DNA from: Datnioides undecimradiatus
Taxonomy: Eukaryota > Chordata > Actinopteri > Lobotiformes > Datnioididae
Direction: 5' to 3'
DNA length: 64,000 nucleotides
NCBI GenBank assembly: GCA_008933995.1
Contig: WARS01000013.1
Location: 558,001 to 622,000, forward strand
The stretch's first letter is position 1, and each line of letters opens with the position of its first letter. The notes under the pieces are model-generated. The model worked only from the letters and a program-made list of their open reading frames with translations, was not told the DNA's origin and did no database searches. Positions 1 through 10,592 of the stretch are shown here, one piece after another. The position numbers and the translations under genes were made by a program.

Positions 1-3000
1 ATTTCGATGAGTCAAAATGTCATTGGTGTTGACTGACATGTGAGACGTGGAACTGGCTTAGGCTGTGCCACCACATCAACCACACCCGTCTGTTGCTTGT
101 CCTGGGATGCACCTGATTAGCGGCAAGCTGATAAACCGCGGGAGAACAAACACAGATGCTCCAAGAGAACATTCTTTTTTTATTAATATACACGTATTCC
201 TTTTTTCTGATGGCTCGGAATGTACAAGAGGATTTAAACGCATTGAGTAACTAGAAGAAAAAAAAATTAATCTCCTTTTTGAGTGTATTTTGTGTACATC
301 AGTGTAAATATTGAAAATAATTAAAGAGGTTATATGGGTTACGGCGAGGAATGGTTGCTGAGGCGGTTGGAGTTTACACTTCACCTTTGTTTGTACTTCA
401 TTCAACACTGTTTTCAAAGATGAGTCTTGGCTGAAAGGACAGACACATTAACAGCCTTTCTGTTTCTCATTTGGGCTTTTTATATCTATATGGCAGGTCT
501 CCAAGGACAGAGTAAAAAAAACTATCTAACATATGTCTGCTGTTTTGGGGTTGTGGTGCATGTGACGTTCCAAGATTCTTTCTCCTTTTGGTGTGTTGCA
601 ATTGACAGCACTGCAACTCATTGTCACTGGCCTGTAATCAAGTTATTTACTTGTGACATACTATCTTAAGTGACCTACATTGTGTACAATACGTAACTCT
701 TTACCCAGACATTTACAGTACTAGTAGGATCATTTTAGCCGCCATTCCGGGGAGGCGCTCACCTGAGGCAGCGTGTGTAAACAGGGTTGTTGCATTTGTT
801 TCATTTCACCTGTATTAAAATGGAGAGATGACGAAACTGACAAGCCTTGACTTTACTTGTAACACTGTGTTCGACATGTTCAGCTGGATATGTGCATCTG
901 CTAGCCGTCCTTATTGCTGAGCATCGGTAATGTCGCAGCCCGATCTTTTCAGTCCGAACACATATAACCTGACCTCATTTGTGTGCGATCACATGCAGGT
1001 GGTACACCAAGCCTTCCCATTAACCTCTACGGAGAGAAGATGCATCCAAATGTTAGGTGATGGAGTATAAAGAGAGAGAAAGGTGGAGTTAGGAATCGAT
1101 GGATGTGTGAGGAGTCGAAGCTGAGTCCGTACGAACGGAACATTTATCGTAGTTATTTTAGCCGGCACCCACGATCTTTTCGTCAAACGTAACCAAAGCG
1201 TGACCTTTTCACAACATTAACCAACTGTTTATTTTAGTTACCAGTGCTGATGACGGTGGCGCGGCTTGTAGACGATGATGAAGGTCACCCGTCTGTGGAT
1301 CAGTTCTGCACAGAAGTTAATGGGGTTGGTGCATCGGCTGCGTGTAGAATTAGAGCTCGAGTTTTAGAAAGTGTAAAGTTGTGTTATGTGTTCGCAGAGA
1401 GGAGAGACCAGGTTGAATATTTCACACCCATGCATGTCTAGACTGTTGCGGGAACTGTTTACAATCTAATTTTATGATAATCTCGCTCCGTTTCGAAATC
1501 TGAAGGACAGTCTGAGTAAGCCGAGAGGAAGAGACTCATTTTGCCTGCTCCATTACATGCAAACTTCAGACATTTCTGATTGTACCGACCCCAACGTGAC
1601 TTGAAGGAGGTTCTGACATTGCTGTTAACCATTTGTAGTTTGTACTCTGGCGCACAGTGAAGAGTAGCCTAATGCAGAGTAATCCCGCAGTTTTTGGACT
1701 TCACAAGAATTGCAATTTAAGCTATTCTAAGGACACAACATGTATTAAGGGATTAAGGTTTAAACCAGGTGGGAGGTAAGAGGAGACGTTTTTAAAGCTT
1801 AGTCGAATAGAAAGGATAGACCTATCCGTTTGGGATATCGGCTCACCTTGCCAAAGTACAATCCATATTCCTGGATTCTGGAGATGAGAGCTGCATAGCA
1901 CAAACATTATTAACAGACAGTCATATGCGCGTTGAATTAATTTCGTTTCCAGTGAGGGAAGCAGAGGGCATGAATCCTTGTCCACCCACTGTATAGCATT
2001 ATAACTCAGCTATCATTTTAATTCTGATCCAAGAGGCACTTCTGTGCTTTTTTGCTTTTTTTTCCACTCACTTCACAGTCATGAGAGAAAAACAGGTCCA
2101 TCGCCATTTCTGAACGCATTAGAGGATGTGCAAATTGTCTTTATATAACCATCATGCCAATAGAAGGAGGACATCATACCTCTTGCGTGTGTGCAGCAGC
2201 GTGCGTGCTTGTGTTATTACAAATGTCTGTGATTTAATAGTATGTATTACTTTATAAAGATCAGAAAATTAATTAAATGCTGTCCTGGACCCAAAAAATC
2301 CAGCAGGTAATAAATATGACCCTTTTAAACACGTGGCTTTATTACGTTTTCTGTTGCCCAGAAGAAAGATTTTCTATTTCCCCATGGACATGAAGCATTT
2401 AATTGTCCCCTACAGTGGTAATTGTCCCTAATTATAGGGACATCAGTGTGAAAACGAGAGCAAGCTTTTGTGTGCACCTTTGTTTGCTTATTGTAAGTCA
2501 GTGCTGTTTAGGTTCATTTGTGGGAAGGTCGGACGACCCTTGTGGAAAAACTCCGAGCCGCCTCGGCTTCACCGGTTTTCCTTTTGTTTCCTTAACAAAC
2601 TGGCGACTCAGGAAATGCGTCGGTCACAGAATATTCCGCTTTATATTTTGTGTCTAACTGACTACACCCCCTGTTCTGCCTGCCACGCTTCACTAATCTG
2701 CATACTGTAGCTTTTACGGGGGAAAAAAAAGCAGCAGACACCTGTTAAAGAATGCGCCTCTTGTTCCTGTTCAGTCGCATGTTACACGCCTATCATGGGT
2801 GGTGCACGAGGAGGTGACAGTCCCTCCATACGACGGTGCACATGGCGGACAATCATGTTTTTTTTTCTCAGCAGTCTTCTGAATAGTTCACCTGAGCTGG
2901 GAGCAGTGGTGAGGATAAGAAGCTGCCTCTTTGGCCCGTCTGTGAATTATTCAGTAGCCAGCCAGGCTTGCAGAATCCGGTTTCCTTTATGTTGTCTGCG

Positions 3001-3971
3001 TGCTCGGCTATCAGGTGACCAAACAGTGCCTATGTCGGCTTGGACACCTGACACACCCTCTATATGTGATGCACCGTCAAAATGCTCCACAGAGCGCTAT
3101 TAAAATAAACACTGCTCTGTTGTTGACCGCAGCCTTGCACAAGTGTGTTATCAGCAACACAAATGACAGCCTGACAGCGGCGACTGAGTGACATGGCTCC
3201 CATGTGACAGAGATGTATGTTTGCATCTCAGTAAAGTGTATAGAAACGAATGACGCTGTCTGGTTTCTCTGTAGGCTCTCTCTCCATCTGGCATTCCTCC
3301 GATGGTTATCTATCATTTACAGTTCTATGTGTTTATAATATCAAGTGACTGCTTATCATTTTGCTCTTCAACAGCAATCTTCAGCTTCTTTTTAAGAGAG
3401 AGTAATTTAAGCGTCTGCACTGGCAAAGAAAAGGACCTTTGATCTGTGGCATGGCTGTGCAAACGGATGTATCCTGGTTATTAAGTATTTGATAAATGTC
3501 ACCTATCATCACTCCCCACCCCTTATTCAAACCATGTTTTCCTCCTGCAGCTCTAGCCTTGTGTTTGTGCAAGTTAAGGAGTGTGATCTATCATCAAGTT
3601 TTTTTGGGCATTTTAAGAAATTGGCATAATAAAGCATGACCTGAACACCTCCTGTTCACATAAACACCAAGCAGAAGATGCGACAAGAGCAAGAAGAAGG
3701 CTCAAACAAAGTTAGAATTGGAATGTATTCGGAGAGTCATGGGAAAAGCTTGGGTGTGTCAGCAAATTCCATAACCAAATATTGATCTAGAGTGTTTTTA
3801 CATATTTTATGTATGGTTATTGAATCTGCATCTGACTTGACACAGATGGTGCATGGCCAGTGCCCCGCCTCCACAGAGCCACGGATGCAAATAGCACCTC
3901 TACAGGTATCATTTTACACTTGATCCTTTGGGCAAGAGGCGCAGTCATCAGATCACAGGAGCTCTTTCACA
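1..3971. other. Intergenic DNA upstream of klhdc7a
   Basis: I find no coding exon here on either strand. The open frames are short, unlike known families, and lack paired splice signals. The sequence is AT-rich without long tandem repeats. The last few hundred bases should contain the klhdc7a promoter and 5' UTR, but I see no clear TATA box and cannot place a transcription start. Confidence 0.6.
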
Positions 3972-4004
3972 ATGGAAACCAGTCAGCATGCTACCGTCAG
4001 CTGA
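3972..4004 (+). other. Upstream ORF ahead of klhdc7a
   Basis: An ATG at 3972 opens a 10-codon frame that closes with TGA at 4002-4004, 66 bases before the main ATG. It is in frame with the main coding sequence, so its stop also blocks any longer N-terminus by direct readthrough. It would matter for translation only if the mRNA starts upstream of 3972, which cannot be seen from sequence. Confidence 0.4.
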
Positions 4005-4070
4005 GACGCATTGACAATAACATTCAATAGGACCAGTCAACCAATCGTCGCCACCATTGCCGCTACAGCT

Positions 4071-6344
4071 ATGCCTATCGCAGAGCTTTTGGGGGTCCAG
4101 TTCGACATGCAGCTGCTGTTGAAACTGAGTCTCTCTGTGGCTGCTGTGTTGCTGGTTACTTGGGCCTACAGGTTCTACAGCTCCAGGGATGCAAAGAAGA
4201 TTCAGCTCTGCCTTAAAGACAGCAAAGGACATGCAACCTGCCAAAACTGCAAGACAACGCTACAATGTCAAAACTCAGCAAAATGTGACGCAGATGATGG
4301 GGTCAAGCAACCCACACCCTCGCACATGGACTCTGACAGCGCCAAGGAAACAGCGGCAGAAGTCCATCTAAGGCAAACCGAGAGGAGTGAGGATGCATTT
4401 AGCGTGTCATGTAGAGACCGAGATATTAGTTTGAAAGGAGAGATACCCACTCATCAGAAGCAGGCGAAGGTTGCCACCAGTCATATTTCATTTGGATCTG
4501 CTTTGAACCTTCCTCATCCAACAGAGAGTGGGCTGGCCAGTACAACGGGGCGCCGCTCCCCTTGCTTTTTGCAGAAGCTGGAGGGCAGTGTGGGTGTGGG
4601 CAGGGAGTTACGGCAGGACTTGGAGCGCCAGGGGGCATACTCCAGCTTCCTCTCCAAGGCAGAGATCAAAGTGGAGGATGCTAACGTGGTGCTGGAAGGA
4701 ACAGGAGACCAGATTGTGCGGGGAAAAATATATGATTATTATGTTGAGTCTTCCTCTCACTCTATTACAAACTCAAATACTGTGTTGGGTCAGTATGAGA
4801 GGAATTCTGAGTCACAGCCAGTGGAGTTTGGAAGTCATGGTAACAGCCTCACAGAATCTCCCTCCTCAGTGAGCCCCATCATTATGCGTGATCTGTTTTT
4901 ACCACAAAGCACGACTGAGGATCCCACCTCGCTGGGAAGCCTCAAGCTGAGGCACCCCACAAGGCCTGCACTCCTACGCAAGGAGAGCTATCTGTCTGCA
5001 GCTGAGCAGCCTGAGCTTTCCATCCCCTTTCTAACATCAAGAGATTCAACTCCAGTGACTCACTCTCTGGCCCCAACCGTCGATGAGTCCATCTGTGTTC
5101 ACCCTCTGATCCTTAGCTCTACAGACAGCAAAGACCTTAATGTGAGGGAGGGGGCAGATATAGAGACTGTAGCAGGGGCTTCATTTTTACACCTTCCAGC
5201 AAAAACTCTCAAGAGCACGGATTTAGAAAGCTTGACGAGTAAACTTGATCTGGGAAACTGCTTGGAGACGCTGTACCTGGCCAAGAAACACGGTCAGACC
5301 TCCGTGCAGCAAGCGGCCCTGGGGGTCATGTCAGACAACTACCTCCAGGTCCTAAGAGATCCCAGCCTTTATGGGCGACTAATGGCTGGTGAGCGGGAGC
5401 AAATCCAGAGGCAGAGACTGAGAGGGAGAAGGTTCGTCATGGTGGCAGATATGGACCCTCAAGACTGGGCGAGGAACACCGTAGGGGAGACAGCTGAGAT
5501 GGCGCAGAGGAGGACATCTAGTGCAGTGTATTATTATGATGACTACAAGGACTCCTGGCATACTCTCTGCTTGATCCCACAGGAGGTCATCTCCAAAGCC
5601 TGTGCCATGTGCACAATGGATAACTACTTATTTGTGGCGGTGGGCTGCCAAGGCAGAGACAGAGAAATGACACCCTCAAAGCGAGTGTTTTGCTACAATC
5701 CTTTGACTTCCATTTGGAAGGAGATCAGTCCGATGAATGAAGCCAGGCCCCGCTGCAAACTGGCTGCTCTGGAGGGCTACATCTACGCCATCGGAGGGGA
5801 GTGCCTCTCCTCAGTGGAGCGCTATGACCCGCGATTGGACAGATGGACATTTGTGGCTCCACTGCCTAATGATACATTTGCTGTGGCACATCACGTCACA
5901 GTGTGTAGTGGAGAGCTTTTTGTTTCTGGGGGAAGTCTTAGATATATGCTACTGCGTTACAGCCCCAAAACCAACACCTGGAGGCCAAGTCTGTTAGTAG
6001 GCAGCAAAGACAGAACTGCAGACATGGTAGCTGTGGGCAGATTTTTGTACCGGTTTGATGTTAACCCCCTCCTGGGTGTCAGTGTGTACCGCTACCATAC
6101 TGTGGCTCGACTGTGGTACGAGTGCAGCTCCAAACGGCTTCTGCGCTGCCCTGCCTTCCAGTGTGTCACGATGGATGACAAGATCTATTGTGTCAGCCGC
6201 CAGTTCACCATGAGGTTTGAGGCCGATGAGATCTCGCCTGCTTTCATAGATGAGAGTTTGAGTGTCCTCTCTGCAGCGAAGGGCATACTTTTCCCCTTTG
6301 TTCTTTCACTCCCTGATAAGAAGCCTCGGCAGACCAGTGTGTAA
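4071..6344 (+). CDS. klhdc7a: Kelch domain-containing protein 7A, intronless
   Basis: This is a single uninterrupted 757-codon frame plus stop, close to the size of human KLHDC7A (777 aa as I recall). I start at ATG 4071, which has G at -3. The 20 in-frame codons before it begin at a TTG directly after a TGA, so they lack an ATG. Residues 15-33 form one hydrophobic segment after a DMQL motif, followed by YRFYSSR, which closely resembles the human N-terminal anchor. Residues ~40-390 are low-complexity and probably disordered, with a conserved GKIYDYYVES island near 217-226. Residues ~393-450 (DLGNCLETLYLAKKHG, SDNYLQVLRDP) form the BACK-like helical part. Kelch blades follow from ~483 to ~735, with AIGGECLSSVERYDPRLDRW as the clearest repeat. 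No BTB domain is present, as in the family. Its cellular role is poorly known; membrane anchoring is inferred. Confidence 0.95.
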   Translation: MPIAELLGVQFDMQLLLKLSLSVAAVLLVTWAYRFYSSRDAKKIQLCLKDSKGHATCQNCKTTLQCQNSAKCDADDGVKQPTPSHMDSDSAKETAAEVHLRQTERSEDAFSVSCRDRDISLKGEIPTHQKQAKVATSHISFGSALNLPHPTESGLASTTGRRSPCFLQKLEGSVGVGRELRQDLERQGAYSSFLSKAEIKVEDANVVLEGTGDQIVRGKIYDYYVESSSHSITNSNTVLGQYERNSESQPVEFGSHGNSLTESPSSVSPIIMRDLFLPQSTTEDPTSLGSLKLRHPTRPALLRKESYLSAAEQPELSIPFLTSRDSTPVTHSLAPTVDESICVHPLILSSTDSKDLNVREGADIETVAGASFLHLPAKTLKSTDLESLTSKLDLGNCLETLYLAKKHGQTSVQQAALGVMSDNYLQVLRDPSLYGRLMAGEREQIQRQRLRGRRFVMVADMDPQDWARNTVGETAEMAQRRTSSAVYYYDDYKDSWHTLCLIPQEVISKACAMCTMDNYLFVAVGCQGRDREMTPSKRVFCYNPLTSIWKEISPMNEARPRCKLAALEGYIYAIGGECLSSVERYDPRLDRWTFVAPLPNDTFAVAHHVTVCSGELFVSGGSLRYMLLRYSPKTNTWRPSLLVGSKDRTADMVAVGRFLYRFDVNPLLGVSVYRYHTVARLWYECSSKRLLRCPAFQCVTMDDKIYCVSRQFTMRFEADEISPAFIDESLSVLSAAKGILFPFVLSLPDKKPRQTSV

Positions 6345-8305
6345 CGAGGACTCAGTTTTCCATTGATGATAAGATTAGGTGGTGATGGAGTATCCCTCCA
6401 AGAGCACACTTTACATCAAGTTTCTTGTTGACGGAGTGGCTTTGCTTGGCCCCTGGTTTATGCTCAACACAGCCCAACCCCAAATGTTTTTGTAAAAGTG
6501 TAAAACCTGTGTTGTTATTTCTTTGAGATGTTACTCAGATCACCTTTCCACAAAGCTTCTGTCTCTTTAACAGCTTTATTTTATTGGAGTGGGTACTGCA
6601 CAAAGAAATGCGTCTCTCTAATGTCTCACTCCCTGGCAGTAGATGTGAAGCATTAGACTCTTAATGCTAGATAAACTAGTGTTTGCTTAGATTTACGCAA
6701 GACGTGCTGCCATGTAAATTGTTTGCTTCTTTGATTTGCCACTCCCTCCTGCCATTACGTTCGTTTTATATCATTCCAGATGCTTAACCTCTTTAGCTGT
6801 GAAGCTAATTTATAAATAAGTTTCGGAGTAAATGAGTTCATTCAACTCTAACATATTACAGAGACTGGGCAATATAGTGATAATGTATCACAGCTCCACT
6901 GTGTAGGGCACAAATATAACTTACACTGTGGCCTGGTTACAGTGCAATTATCTACCACTGCTCTTTGAATATGACAGAGTGTAAATGGGTTGTTCATACA
7001 ATATAAATAGGTGAGCTTCTAAAAGCATTTGTCAGTACTTTTGAAACTCTTCCAGCACTCTGACTTTCAGTTATTACATCATTTTAGTTCCTCTCCATTG
7101 GTGGTCATTTGTTTTAATCTTGACTGAGCAGTTTCTTTGTTCATTGTACCAACTGAATCCATGTTTTGTCATCTTTTGTTTCATAAACATCAAAGAAATA
7201 CATGACTTTGTTGCTGTTTGCATATTAATCCACAATTAATGGTGATAAGCCAAATGTCTATTCCAGTGTTCGTGTGCCTGATAACCGATGATAGAATAGC
7301 ACAGGAACAATCCAAACACACGTGGTTTATTTTTGTAAGTGTCGAGCGATTAGATTCACAATGAAAATATGCATAAGAATGATACAAATATTAAATCCCC
7401 CATTGTTTGCTCATTTACTTTCACTGTGCAGACTGTAATGGCGAGGACTTCAAAGGCCCACTGACAGGTTTCAGAGAGTGACGTGCTGCTATAGCACCAT
7501 CATGTGGCTCACAGGGCAAACACAGCAGTGCAGACATGTTGAGCTCCCGACATCCCACAACACAGAGGCGTCATGTGACACGCAGGCATCAGCATCACAG
7601 TAGAGTGCCTAACTAACCAACGGTGGGTGAAACAGAGGGCGTCAGTTGCGCTGGAAGGCAGCAGGCCGGCGGTGAAAAGGGAGGCAGGCGCAGATGGTTG
7701 ACCATCAAACATAAGCATCTTTGATTCTTCCTAATTAAACACTTTGATTCCCTGTAACTAAACACCTAATGGGATGGGAGTTAGACACATCCCTTCCGAT
7801 GTTGCCTTGGATGACTCGTGGCTTCTGGTTTGCCTCAATACCCAGGTTAGCTCTGGCATCGACGCTTTTTTCCCTCTTCCTTTTCTTTTTTTCTAGTATC
7901 TAGGGTAATACGAACAGCCCATTTTGAGTTTCAGATATTAACTGTACAGAGACAGGAGAAATTTGCATGCAATTATCCTCTGGAAGGGCGGACATAATTT
8001 ATAGCTCCCTCCTTTCTCCCTCTTGCGCACAGACACATATTTATATATATAAACACTGAAGCAACTCATCACACAATGCACAGTAAAACTACAGCGCTCC
8101 TCACAGAGACATAATGAGAATCATATTTAATTCTTTAAATTCCTTTTGATTTCCCAAAGGGTCCGCTCTGTTCATTTTTTTTTTAATGCTGCACAATAAA
8201 AAATACATAATAATAAAAGAGGAACCACAAAGCAGCGCTGCTTTGATCAGAGCTTCTAAATGAACAAGCAGCAGTTGAGGCAAATCAAGCGCCTCAGTGT
8301 TGTCT
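6345..8305. other. Convergent 3' interval between klhdc7a and cfap107
   Basis: No coding exon is visible. The left part is presumably klhdc7a 3' UTR. An ATTAAA at 7390-7395 on the plus strand is a possible but unproven poly(A) signal. On the minus strand an ATTAAA at 8187-8182, about 120 bases past the cfap107 stop, could end that transcript. The rest is AT-rich unique-looking sequence. Confidence 0.5.
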
Positions 8306-10086
8306 CTAAGCCTGCTGCGATTGTGAACGCAGATTGAAACAAGGATCTGGGATTTGTAGTAGCGAGCGGCACCTCAGACCCAGGTCCTTGTTGTTGTGAT
8401 TGGCCGCGTGGAGGTGGCTGGAGAGCATGCGTGAAGCCCTGGCAGAGTGGCTCTGGCAGAAGGCACTAAGTGGGTGCCTCTGGTATGCTGACCTGTACAC
8501 AGTCAGTGACGGGAGGTGTGACTGCTGCTTTTCCAAACAGCGCTTTGTGAACTGCAGCGGGCCAAAGTTTGTTGGAAGGGCTGTAAAGGAACACAGAAGA
8601 GAAAGTTAACTGCCATGTTACAGCAGCCATTAATTACACCGGTGACTGATTTGGAACAATAAAAGGCATCTGGGGCCACCCAGATATAATTGTTCACGAG
8701 CACAACTGCTGATGTGTTCTGTCCATACAGAATTTAATATGCTGAAGTATGTTAGCTCTGCACTCACAGAACCAGTGCCTGCATTGTTAAATCATTTCCC
8801 ATGTACAATCTGTACCTTCAGGTAGTGGTGGCGTGGCATTCTAAACTGCGGTCTTACCAGAAATTGGCCGGTCAGACCTCTGAAGCTGCCATGTCAAGCT
8901 GTCTGGATGCCAGGGTCGCGGGGCGGGCAAAGCATTGGTGTGCTTACGCCCGTAGCTCTCTCCATAATGCGTGACTGAGTAATGAGAGGATGGAGGGCCA
9001 TGGTGGGCAAACAGCAGCTTGGATGGAAGCCCCTGGAAGACAATACACAGTCATCTGCACATAGCCTGTATGCATTGGCCTTCACTGGATTAAGATATAG
9101 AGGGCATGACCTATTCTTTTATAATAATCTTCAAAAGGCTCCCTATGTGACAGCAGCAAATTGCTCTAACTAGCCTTTAAGTGCCCAGTAGGACTGATGA
9201 TTTTACACATTTTTCATGACTGCTGAGTCTGAGCAGAAACTTGCTTTCATAAAGAGTTTTATCACAAGCCTTTATCTCGGCCGTCAATATTATGCAAAAG
9301 TAGCCACGATCTAGAGAAGAAAGCCCTGACTTGCAGGGCTGTGACAGGCATTCAATTGGTGTTAATGCCATGAATGAGCAGTTAAAGGATGACCTCAGCT
9401 CTCAGCAGGGCAGATCTTCTCTCAAAGACGTCTGGCTCGAAGTCCCAGTGGGGCCGGTAGTCTGCACGATTGGTGCTGTTGGCTGTCTTTGGCTCCCGAG
9501 TGAACTGTGTCAGACAGAATAAACAGACATCGCAAAGCAGGCTGAGGAGGGGGTGGGGTGGTATACAGGGACTTGAGCAATGAGCCCGGCGCAAGGATCA
9601 GCAAAGCTCACACTTCACTATCGATCCGCACTGTTGTACAGTATTTCTTAAGTCATTTCTCCTCTCAGATCCTGAACCAGCAGCCCGTGGCCGAACCTCA
9701 CGTCAATGCAATTAGTCTCCAGCTCTTGCCTCTCCCACCAGGAGGCTGTGCTGATGTAGCTGAACTGAGGCTGCCTAATCACTTTGCTATAGATTTGACT
9801 ACCAACTGAGGTGCTACAAAACCTCTGGCAGGCTGCCACTGGTATGGTATTGTGTTTTGGATCAGCAGCATGAAAAGGGGATAGTCAGTGTTCTCATTCA
9901 ATTTGAACTGTAAGTGTAAATCAGAACAGGTTTTGATACTGACATAAATGGACAATAAGCAGATTAAGTGCCTACCTGAAGTCTGTCTTCCAACCAGTTG
10001 CCCAACAGCACTTTGTTTGCATACTTCTGCTCGATTCTCCAGCCGGTTTGGGCCCATTTATCCTGCGCCGGACCTGTGCGGTTCAT
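8306..10086 (-). CDS. cfap107: Cilia- and flagella-associated protein 107 (C1orf158 homologue), 4 exons
   Basis: Reading the minus strand, coding exons are 10086-9976, 9504-9394, 9032-8858 and 8580-8306, with phases 0, 0 and 1. They join to 223 codons plus TAG; human CFAP107 is about 194 aa. Exon 1 carries WRIEQKYANKVLLGNW, exon 2 begins FTREPKT and exon 3 begins GLPSKLLFAHH with HYGESYGRK. Exon 4 carries PTNFGPLQ and VYRSAYQRHPLSAF. These line up in order with human WQIETKYSTKVLTGNW, FTRDTDKT, GLPYKHLITHH, PPTNYGL and the C-terminal TYTSSYPRPPL block. The family protein binds inside the B-tubule of axonemal doublet microtubules in motile cilia and sperm. All acceptors are AG; donors are GTAGGC, GTCATC (weak) and GTAAGA. 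The gene lies in the same orientation just downstream of the aadacl4-type gene. The exon 2 donor is the least certain boundary. Confidence 0.88.
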
Positions 10087-10229
10087 CCTTTACCAGGTGT
10101 CAAACGCACCTAGCTTGGGAAATATGAAACCCTGCTAGAGCATGGTAAGCTCGTCAAACAGATAGCATGTAGGTGGTTTCACCTGGCTCCATAATGGCAA
10201 AGGCATTGGAGGGGAAATAGAAGAGCTCT

Positions 10230-10243
10230 GTTGCTATGGATAC
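10230..10243. promoter_or_regulatory. RFX X-box-like motif upstream of cfap107
   Basis: The 14-mer GTTGCTATGGATAC matches the palindromic X-box GTTGCCATGGCAAC at 11 of 14 positions. It ends 144 bases before the cfap107 ATG on the minus strand. RFX factors bind such sites in promoters of cilia genes, which fits the neighbouring gene. Function is inferred from motif and position only. Confidence 0.5.
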
Positions 10244-10526
10244 AGCAAACACTGAGAGGGAAGGCAAGCAGAGTATCCTTGAAGAAAATAGGAGATGTCT
10301 TACATTTGTGCTCCATAAGTCTAGGGCATGACATTTACCTTTTAGCTGTATACTTTATATTGTTAAAATGGAGCCAGAAAGTGTTTCTAGACTATGTGTC
10401 CCAAGGCTACTTTTCAATTTTTGGAATAAAACAGGTTTTGTTTACAGATTTGCGCGGGGTGGTTGTCCTCTATGAACACTCGACTTTTAATGAAGACGAA
10501 AATTCTACCACTGAAGGCCGGCTTTG

Positions 10527-10532
10527 TTTATT
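10527..10532 (-). terminator. Candidate poly(A) signal of the aadacl4-type gene
   Basis: The minus strand reads AATAAA here, about 60 bases beyond the TAA stop at 10593-10595. It is the first canonical hexamer after the coding region. The short resulting 3' UTR is plausible but untested. Confidence 0.45.
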
Positions 10533-10592
10533 CAAATGCAAAACAAGAGGGAAAGTAGAATAAAGTACATTGCATGATCCCATTTAGGATCT

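Noticed and set aside
4011-4070. N-terminal extension of klhdc7a from TTG 4011
   Set aside because: TTG is not a normal vertebrate start, an in-frame TGA lies just upstream, and homology to the human protein begins after ATG 4071.
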